DNA from: Amphibalanus amphitrite
Taxonomy: Eukaryota > Arthropoda > Thecostraca > Balanomorpha > Balanidae
Assembly (NCBI RefSeq): GCF_019059575.1
Contig: NW_024881565.1
Span: forward strand, 1,072,501 to 1,136,500
Direction of reading: 5' to 3'
DNA: 64,000 bases
Shown here in pieces: positions 55,879 to 64,000 of this stretch (positions within the stretch are counted from its first letter, which is position 1; every line of letters starts with the position of its first letter). The notes beneath the pieces are model-generated. The model was given only the letters and a program-made list of their open reading frames with translations, did not search any database and was not told where the DNA came from. Position numbers and translations under genes: made by a program.

Positions 55879-57861
55879 CCCTCGCCGGACCTATTGGTTT
55901 TCTACATACGCGCCGGCCGAGGGGGGGGGGGGGCGGGTACGACCCCCCTCCTCGCCGTTTCGCCCCTGGTGGAGCTAGTGCATCGCGGAAAAGACGAGCG
56001 TGTGCGCCGTTACGAGACGCAGAGATTGGTACCCGATTTTAACCCTAGAACGCCTAGGGGGGGGGGGGTTGTATCAACCCCCCCCCTGAGGTTTTTTCGA
56101 AGTGCACGCTAAACGGCTTGTCGTAGCGGGCTGAAATTTTCAATACCTTCTGGGGCAACCTTTGCGCATCTTTTGCCGAAAAAAATTGATCGGGTCATGT
56201 CAGGTCACGGAGTTATGACGTCATAAGAGGTACAGCCTCCGGCCGACAGTTACCAAACGTGTGCGCCGAATCCCTAGGTTTTCTGCCGGTGATACCCACA
56301 TTGTTTGATGGATCATGATGAAACTTCCCATGCATGTTGGGGCAAGCATTGGCTATCGTGTTGTGCAAGAAAATTGACCGGGTCAGGTCAGGTCACGGAG
56401 CTATGACGTCACAAGAGGAACAGCGTCCGGTACTATTTTTGAAAAGCGCTCGAACCACTATTTTGCTAATTCTTGTCACCTCAATGGGAATATGCAGCAA
56501 TATTAGCTTCTATAGGGAGCAAATGGACCTCCCAAATTCAAAAATACAATCAGATTTCAAAAATTTAAATTTTGATTTTTCGAATTTCTGCCGCCGACTG
56601 TGACCTTGCCGACTTCCGGCGCTCCCAACGCGCCATTTTTAGAGCTAGGGAAACGAAATACATACCAAACGATAGAGAATTGATCAAGGAACACGATAGT
56701 GAAGGTTTCAAGTCGATATCTCCCACCGTTTTGCCGCAATCGCCGCGGAAAGTTGAAAAAGTTTGATTTTTTTCGGAAAATTTGACCTTTGACCGGTCAT
56801 AAGTAGGTCAAATGTTGACCTAGGACCAAAAAATATACCACCAATCGCGAGATCTCGTTGAGAGCAATCCGTTGGTTTTTTCCGCTAAGCTCTACGACCT
56901 TCCGTTTCGAAACGCCAGGGGGGGTCGTAACAACCCCCCCCCCCTGGTCGTTCGTGTTATGAGAAATGGCCTGGTCGTGCGAGGGTTAAGGTCCTAGGTC
57001 AACCGGTGACTTCCGAGGTCAGGTCAAGTGCCCCATGGTACGGTTCAGTTTTTGGTGAATAACTTCGCAAAAATAGACCGCAGAGCCGCGATTTTGGCAG
57101 CATCGTGTTCGCCTCGCTCAGGCGCGTCGAATGATATACTTTTTGTTCGGGTCAGGTCAACTTAGGGTGTTGACCTCAGGTCAAGGTCAGGTCAGCACCC
57201 TCAGGTCACGAAGTTGGTCGAAAGAGGTCATGTCGCATATAATTCGATTCGGCAGGTCTTCCTAAGTCCATTGGTGACTTTCCCGACTCGCTAGCTCAAT
57301 TTGATCGGGAGTTATCGACGAAAAACTAATATGACCTTGATGACGTCATAAATGACGTCACGCAAGGTCAACATTGCAAAAGTGACGCATCTAACCTTGC
57401 AAGGAGTGCATCAAATCACGATTCTGTGTGCTTGAGATAGTTGGAGATCGTTCCCGGCGCCAGAATAGCAGTTTTCATTTTTTTCCCCATTGACTTATAA
57501 TGGTGAGGTCACGAAAATGACCTGACCTCATATGACCTTTAGGAAAAATCCGAGATATACAAGTTGTGAGACTCATAATGGATACTAGATCCTGCAAGTT
57601 TCATTTCCCTGTGACATCTCCTCTGGCAGTGAGGGCGTTGCGGAGTTGCGACATCTGAAGACCGTGCAGAGGTTCACTTATGACGTCATAGGTCAGTGAC
57701 CTGACCTGACCCAAAAATTCGGTTGGTGTCAAAAGATCCGGCTTGGATCAAAGGTCAGGTATGCCAAGTTTCAGCTCTCTATTGGCAGCGTGTTCGGAGC
57801 TATCGCGAAAAACCCTATGGGAGGGGGGGGGGCGTCACCCGCCCCCCTCGGCCGGCGAGGG
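55879..57861. mobile_element. piggyBac-like element with G/C hairpins (E5)
   Basis: Right TTAA intact (57862-57865); left is a decayed ATTA. Tips CCCTCGCCGG at both ends, followed by GCCGAGGGGGG and a C-tract hairpin. Contains repeated AGGTCAAGGTCAGG-like runs (about 57178-57200), TGACGTCA at about 57349, 57362 and 57678, and the nested element E5a. Confidence 0.7.
56043..56985. mobile_element. 943-bp TTAA element nested in E5 (E5a)
   Basis: TTAA at 56039-56042 and 56986-56989. Left tip CCCTAGAACGCCTAGGGG resembles the canonical piggyBac terminus at CCCTAGAA; right tip (inward) CCCTCGCACGACCAGG. Both ends carry G-tract/C-tract hairpins with loops TTGTATCAA and TCGTAACAA. Nearly identical to E6 (59813-60753). 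Noncoding. Confidence 0.85.
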
Positions 57862-59744
57862 TTAATCTGCGCCCCAGTGGCGGTCTCAGCCAACTTCGCC
57901 CTAGTGGAGGGGGGGGGGGTATGTTACCACCCACCTCTAACTCAAAAACTGAGAGGGCTAAAAAGACGCGGTAAAAAGCAGTCGATAGCTCTCAATGCGT
58001 ACGTTTGAAAGTATTTCGGTCATTTTTCATCTTAGAGCAATATTGGGGTCACTAGAGATCATCAAAGGTCAAAATTTGCCAAATGTCATTATATTTTTCA
58101 GAAAACATGCATTTACCTCAGGAACTATGATAGCTAGAAAAACGCATGGAAAAGCACTCGATAGCTTTTGAACTCTTCTTTCGATAAGGTCATCATCAAA
58201 ATTGACCTCAGGTCAACGGTTTAGCCTCCAGAGGGCAAAAACTCAAAAATAGCTGTTTTTACGAAAATTATTTTTCGACAACAACTTTTGACTAAAAAAA
58301 GCCACTACATTTATATTACCAGAATCGTGTTCCTCTTACCGAGACGCGTCGAATAAACTATAATTTGACCTTAAAGGGTCAACTTGAAAATTTGCCCTCA
58401 GGTCAAGGTCATGACCGGAAAAGGTCATGTTGCATATCAGTCGATGCGTCTCGGCAAGCCAAACACAATGAGACCATCCCGAGCGTTCTAGCTCTTTCCA
58501 ATCGAGAGTTATTGGCAAACATCTGTTTGTAGCCTCAAATGACCTCGGATGACCTTTCTAGAGGCTATCAGCAAAAAAGACACATTGGTCGTCACGGGTG
58601 GTCCAAATCATTGTGATTCTGAAATATTTGGACTGTTCCTATGCGTACACACGGATCTAGAGGCATTTTCATTTTTTCCATTGACTTATAATGGTATGGT
58701 CACGCCACTGGCCTGACCTTAGGTCACGGATATAAAAAAAAGAATCCGAGATATACAAATTATAGGCGCCCATAACATCATGCAATCCACCAAGTTTAAA
58801 GGGACCCTCCCACCTTCAAAAAAGTTAATGAATTGGCATGAAAGTGATGTCCCTTGGTTCAGAAAGAGTTAAAACGAATATCTACCAAATTTCACCGAAA
58901 AATATTCACTGGTTTTCAAGATATTAGGCTTTTACTTTTGTTTACTTTTTGGGATCTCCCCTGTTACTAGCGACTTTATTTGGAAGCAATAATTTGGCAG
59001 CCTTAAAGTGCGGCAGACGTTGCGCGCAAAGCAGCGTATACCACCACGTGTTAACGATGGTTTTAGTCTAAGATTTAAAAATCGTTAGATCTCCGCTGAC
59101 GTCACAAATTCTAAGGGGGCATTCCAATGCATTAGCCCCTCAGAATCCGAAAACTGCAAGTTTGAAATTCCATATCTTCGAATTAAAGGGACCCTTCCGC
59201 CTTCAAAAAAGTTAATGAATTGGCATGAAAGTGATGTCGCTCGGTTCAGAAAGAGCAAAAACGAATATCTACCAAATTTCATCGAAAAATATTCACCGGT
59301 TTTCAAGATATTAGAGGGTGGGACTAAATGCTTACTTCGAAATCTAAGCTACGTTGCGGCATTGGCGGTTATGTGCGGCGTGTATGCCGCATGATTAGTA
59401 AGAGGCGACCACTAAATTAAAGACTCAAACGCTCCGACCGGTTCTCAATGAATAACACTGCATACCAAAAATGCCAACCGCTCTCGTCATAAGATATTCA
59501 GCTTTAAATAACTAGGTTATCTACATCATCATTTTGAACCAAATTAATACTTTCAACTTAACTCACTCATTCCTTCCTTTGTTGTCTCCAAACAGTCGTT
59601 CGATTGTCTGGAAATCGTATGCTAAATCCCGTACCTGTATGCGACTGGTGCATATAAAGGCCGATAAAAGAATTTGAATAGGCTCTGGCATGCGATTTCC
59701 TGGCTACCCAAAAAAGTCTGTTTCAGTCTTGCTATCAAAACATG

Positions 59745-61510
59745 ACCTCGCCCGCAGAGGGGGGGGGGGTTGATGCAACCCCCCTAAGGTTTTTCGCGAA
59801 TAACTCGCTTAACCCTAGAACGCCTAGGGGGGGGGGTTGTATCAACCCCCCCCCCTGAGGTTTTTTCGAAGTGCACGCTAAACGGCTTGACGTAGCGGGC
59901 TGAAATTTTCAATACCCTCTGGGGCAACCTTTGCGCATCTTTTGCCGAAAAAAATTGATCGGGTCATGTCAGGTCACGGAGTTATGACGTCATAAGAGGT
60001 ACAGCCTCCGGCCGGATTTTCACAAACTGAGTGCCAACGCCCGAGGTTTCCTGCCGGTGGTACAGACATCGGTTGATGGATCGTGATGAAACTTCCCATG
60101 CATGTTGGGGCAAGTATTGGCTATCATATGGTATAAGAAATTTGACCGGGTCAGGTCAGGTCACGGAGCTATGACGTCACAAGAGGAACAGCGTCCGGTA
60201 CTATTTTTGAAAAGCGCCCGAACCACTATTTTGCTAATTCTTGTCACCTCAATGGGAATATGCAGCAATATTAGCTTCTATAGGGAGCAAATGGACCTCC
60301 CAAATCCAAAAATACAATCAGATTTCAAAAATTTAAATTTTGATTTTTCGAATTTCTGCCGCCGACTGTGACCTTGCCGACTTCCGGCGCTCCCAACGCG
60401 CCATTTTTAGAGCTAGGGAAACGAAATACATACCAAACGATAGAGAATTGATCAAGGAACACGATAGTGAAGGTTTCAAGTCGATATCTCCCACCGTTTT
60501 GCCGCAATCGCCGCCGAAAGTTGAAAAAAGTCTATTTTTCCGAAAATTTGACTTTTGACCGGTCAAAAGTAGGTCAAATGTTGACCTAGGACCAAAAAAT
60601 ATACCACCAATCGCGAGATCTCGTTGAGAGCAATCCGTTGGTTTTTTCCGCTAAGCTCTACGACCTTCCGTTTCGAAACGCCAGGGGGGGGTCGTAACAA
60701 CCCCCCCCCCCCTGGTCGTTCGTGTTATGAGAAATGGCCTGGTCGTGCGAGGGTTAAAAAGCGGCTGATCGCGACGAAACTTTCAGTACCCTCGCATTGA
60801 TCAATTTAACACCCATCCTGAAAATTTCATGACCCTGACCCAAATGACCTTTGACCTGTGACCTACTTTTCGAGACCATGTTTGGCCGGAACCGCGATTC
60901 AGCGTATGTCGGCTCGCATTAGCAGCGCGTTTGCAGTCTTTTCGTGGTTTCAAGCGTTCAAACATGTGATATGATGTTGCCCCCATGCATTAGGGTGGGT
61001 GTCAAGGTCACCTGAAGGTCAGGTCAGGTCATTGACCTTTGGTGACCTCGGTTCACTTTTTCGAGTTTGACATGTTTCTAGGTCAGTTTTTTTCGAGCTG
61101 AATTCGAATTAAGCAACCACATGAACGTTTACAAAGTAGTTTTGGTGCCTTCGTAACATGTTACGAGGCTGTCAGAGGCGGTTGACACCTACTACAAATA
61201 CCTGGCAGGACCTCTACTGGTTGACCTGACCTGACCTAACCCGACCTGGCCTAAATGAATGAAGACATCATCTGTGATCAAAACTAGCATGATATTCGTG
61301 ATCAGCACCCCGAAAAACCCCATAGCAGCCACACTACGACGTTCTAACAGGTCCCAATTTTCCCGCCTTTTGGGTCATTGACCTGACCTGGAAGGTCAAC
61401 CGATAACCTAGGACCTTAAAATTGGGTATCATCGGCTTTCTCTCGTCACGGGCAACACGCTCGTTTTTTCCGCGAAGCTCTAGCTTGATCAGGAGCGAAA
61501 CGGCAAGGGG
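59745..61510. mobile_element. Decayed piggyBac-like element (E7), level 5
   Basis: Ends are degenerate (CCTCGCCCGCAGAGGGG left; GGGGTTAT right) but the G/C hairpin with loop TTGATGCAA is intact at the left. The body matches E4 (44680-45560). Interrupted at a TTAA by E6. Confidence 0.55.
59813..60753. mobile_element. 941-bp TTAA element (E6), innermost level
   Basis: TTAA at 59809-59812 and 60754-60757. Tips and hairpins as E5a, and near-identical to it over the whole length, including TGACGTCA sites (about 59986, 60173). It is the youngest insertion in the nest, since it interrupts E7. Confidence 0.88.
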
Positions 61511-62477
61511 TTATACCTTATACGTTCGCGGCTGAGTATTAATTTGGTTCAAAACAATGATGTAGATAAGTTAGTTATTTAAATCTAAATATCCTATGAC
61601 GAGAGCGATGGACATTTTTGGTATGCAGTGTTATCCATTGAAAACAGGTCGAAGCTATTGAATTTTTAATTTAGTGGTCGCCGCTTACTAATCATGCGGC
61701 ATACACGCCGCACATAACCGCCAATGCCGCAACGCAGCTTAGATTTCGAAGTAAGCATTTAGTCTCACCCGATATTAGACTCTTACTTTTGATTACTTTT
61801 TGGGATCTCCGCTGTTCCTATAGCGACTTTATTTTAGAAGTGCGGCGTTTGCGGCAGATGTTGCGCGCAAGTAGCATATACCACCGCGTGCTACAAAACG
61901 TTTTAGTCAAACATTTAAAAATCGTTAGATATCTGCGCTGACGTCACACATTCAGAGGGGTATTCCTTTGCATTAGCCCCTCTGAATCAAAATGCTGCAA
62001 TTTTGAAGTTCAATATTTTCGAGTTAAGGCATTTCTCGATGTTGTGAGTGCCGAAACCGGTAATTGTGAGCCAGGGACCCCATTTTGGCTATCTCAACTC
62101 AAATCTAATGTTCAGGTGGGAGGGTCCCTTTAAAGCATTTTTCGATGTTGTGAGTGCCCAAACCGGTATTTGCAGGCCATGGCCACCAATTTGGCTATCT
62201 CAACTCAAAACTAATGTTAAGGTGGGAGTGTCCCTTTGATGCCTTTCTGACGAACACTGCAGGCTGGACATGATTGCAAACTTTTTTAGTCTCGGTCAGT
62301 TAACTTGACCTGGTGACCTGACCTGACATGATCTGGGGTAAAAAATTTCACACATTGTCTAAAATTGATGTACAAAAAGCTACTCTAAGGTTTTTTATTC
62401 ACACGCAAAAAACGCTAGGTACAGGGTGGATAAGTGGTAACATATGCCCCCCCCCCCTCCACTGGGGCGAAGGTTAA

Positions 62478-64000
62478 ATTGCTTTCAGCGATCGAACTTG
62501 AGTAATTGTTTTCTTGCTTCAGTTTAATTACAGAATTACAATGAATTGTAATTAAGATCACATAGCATGTGGAAACATTGTACAAAACTAATAAATAATG
62601 AGGACTGGATGTCGACCAATTTAATAGTGCGATGATTATTCTGTAAAATTCAGACAGATAATAAGATTCCTGATGAAATAGGGACTCTGATCACCGCTCG
62701 TTTATTACATCAGCGACGCTGGAACAACGTATGATCAACATTGCGGAAATTCAACATCAACGAAACGCTGTAGTTGGTATTCGCTGAAGGAGTAAATTAA
62801 GATCAACATTGGACGTCAGCATATCATAGGTAATCATCATAATAGCATTACCTGGGTTCCGACAACATGGAAATTGCGGAGGATGGTTAGCCGGCCCCAA
62901 ACGGCCTCTGCAGGATGTCGCAGTGGGTCATATGTTCGCTCCATGAACATCTGACGACGAACATGGTAATTAATTGCCTTCTCCACGTCGTCATCTTGAC
63001 GTGAAGCCACCAAAGTGTTCGTCTATCCTTTCTTGTTAGCGCCGACCACATAGTTTTATATACCGCAGACTGTCCAGCCGTCACCAAGCCTCTTAGATTG
63101 ACTGCTTATTGAAAAAATGCTCGTTGAAAGCCTGTCATTGAGATGATAACTTTAAACGTAAAAGCTAACAAATTTCCATAAAGACAAATGGACACCGTAG
63201 CAATAAACATTGGATCGTCTAATGCAAAACGATGAATCCATAAATGAGGATTAAATGAGTCTGCAAGCAGCATGAATGGGAATAGCTACTTTCCTGAGAT
63301 AAGTTTTTTTTGCAATGGAATTATGATTTTTTAATGCTTAACTTGATCAGAAAATAAAATAAAACTTTTATTTTATAAAAAGGATTATTTTCTGTATGGA
63401 CATCGTTGCAGTAAACATAGGATCGTCAAAATGTCCAATGCAAAACGATGAATCCATAAATAAGGGTTAACTGCGTCCGAAAGCAGCATTAAAGGGAATA
63501 GTTACTTTCTTGTTCAGAATAGTAGTAGTTACTGCCCAGATTAATTATATAGGAAGAACCATATTCTATATAAAATAATGTTTGGCGCGGAAGCTTATTA
63601 CGCGTTGTCCAATCATATCGCGTAGTTCAAACCTAGGCACACTGCATTGGCTGTGAGCAGCATGCTGATTGGCTGACGATGACGTGACTGCATTCCTCAG
63701 CAAGGCACTCATTCCTCTACAAGGCACTCTTAACAAAACGAGAAATGGCATATCTTCGTCTGCTAGGGTGATCGTTGGGCCGTAAAAGCTCCTGATTTGT
63801 GCTAGTTTCAGCTCAAGCTACCAAACCGCTATTCCAGTTGAAAACTCCATGTTAAAAGTGAAACAGTTATTTCCTTTAATTTCAATAAGTTTTAGAAAAG
63901 ATATTTTGAGCATTTCACATATCAAGGCGTATTGACCGCTTTTATAGAACAAGTCACTTTTGGTCAGGTCTAGCCAGGCTGTTGATATATTTTATGTCAC
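62478..64000. other. AT-rich tail, imperfect direct repeat, no gene seen
   Basis: 63191-63294 and 63399-63510 are diverged direct copies sharing AATGCAAAACGATGAATCCA and AAGCAGCAT. No coding signal. Confidence 0.5.

Larger units (their letters stand above)
59316..61770. mobile_element. Mutator-like element with long TIRs (E10), level 4
   Basis: Inverted arms of about 240 bp (59316-59560 and about 61545-61770) start GGGTGGGACTAAATGC / GGGTGAGACTAAATGC. A perfect 9-bp duplication GATATTAGA lies at 59307-59315 and 61771-61779; the intact target (GATATTAGGCTTTTAC) is seen in the sister copy at about 58919. No transposase is recognised between the arms. Confidence 0.85.
59187..62129. mobile_element. 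Kolobok-like element E9b, level 3, inserted into its own relative
   Basis: TTAA at 59183-59186 and 62130-62133; tips AGGGACCCTTCCGCC and GGTGGGAGGGTCCCT. The uninterrupted form of its target (TTCGAGTTAAGGCATTTCTCG) is present within E9b itself at about 62020-62040, giving the empty site. Confidence 0.75.
58800..62235. mobile_element. Kolobok-like element E9a, level 2
   Basis: Left TTAA 58796-58799 then AGGGACCCTCCCACC; right tip AGGTGGGAGTGTCCCT ends at 62235, with the flank decayed to TTGA. Complement of the 53720-54186 family. It was split by E9b at a TTAA. Confidence 0.65.
57866..62473. mobile_element. piggyBac-like element (E8), outermost shell of a six-level nest
   Basis: TTAA at 57862-57865 (shared with E5) and 62474-62477. 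Ends TCTGCGCCCCAGTGG (left) and CCTTCGCCCCAGTGG (right, inward), then at both ends a G-tract followed by ATGTTACCAC. Its own sequence outside the insertion is about 1.2 kb, with TGACCT/AGGTCA-rich stretches. Confidence 0.75.

Overview
This is a eukaryotic nuclear window. Genes are split by GT/AG introns, exons are GC-rich, introns and intergenic DNA are AT-rich, and transposable elements make up much of the sequence. The MED19 protein, the CR1-type LINE and the general repeat content suggest an arthropod, more likely a crustacean than an insect. I cannot name the species. No prokaryotic operons, rRNA, tRNA or CRISPR arrays were recognised.

Layout. (1) 1-8.9 kb: gene A, a large, mostly disordered Ser/Pro/acidic protein of about 1,421 residues in four exons, with a TTAA-flanked element just upstream and two small elements in its last intron. 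(2) 10.3-24.8 kb: gene B. Its exon phases join into a 1,184-residue protein with a THAP-like zinc module at the N-terminus, a poly-Gln tract, and seven C2H2-like fingers at the C-terminus. Its 8.8-kb first intron holds a nearly complete CR1-like LINE (13.4-18.0 kb). (3) 25.7-30.8 kb: transposon-rich intergenic DNA. (4) 31.4-38.1 kb: MED19, a Mediator head-module subunit, in four exons, with a one-base frame disruption near its C-terminus. (5) 40.28 kb: what looks like the first coding exon of a further gene D, whose remaining exons are not visible. (6) 40.3-62.5 kb: nested mobile elements. (7) 62.5-64 kb: AT-rich DNA with no recognised gene.

The transposon landscape is the most distinctive part. 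Many elements have exact TTAA flanks and CCC-type termini (piggyBac-like). Just inside the ends they carry a G-tract/loop/C-tract hairpin, and internally they carry TGACGTCA sites and runs of the pentamer AGGTC. One cluster (57.9-62.5 kb) shows six levels of insertion that can be read from target-site duplications. A 2.5-kb near-perfect palindrome (40.80-43.35 kb) is flanked by a 9-bp duplication, so it moved as a unit. Its arms carry the end of a transposon-associated gene of a type whose beginning survives in an adjacent element at 45.6-46.5 kb.

The LINE is notable because its two ORFs lie in one frame, separated only by TGA in the context TGA-CTAG. The first ATG of ORF2 lies downstream of a catalytic endonuclease motif, which suggests that ORF2 is made by stop-codon readthrough.

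All protein assignments come from reading the sequence and recalling family features. No database search was run.
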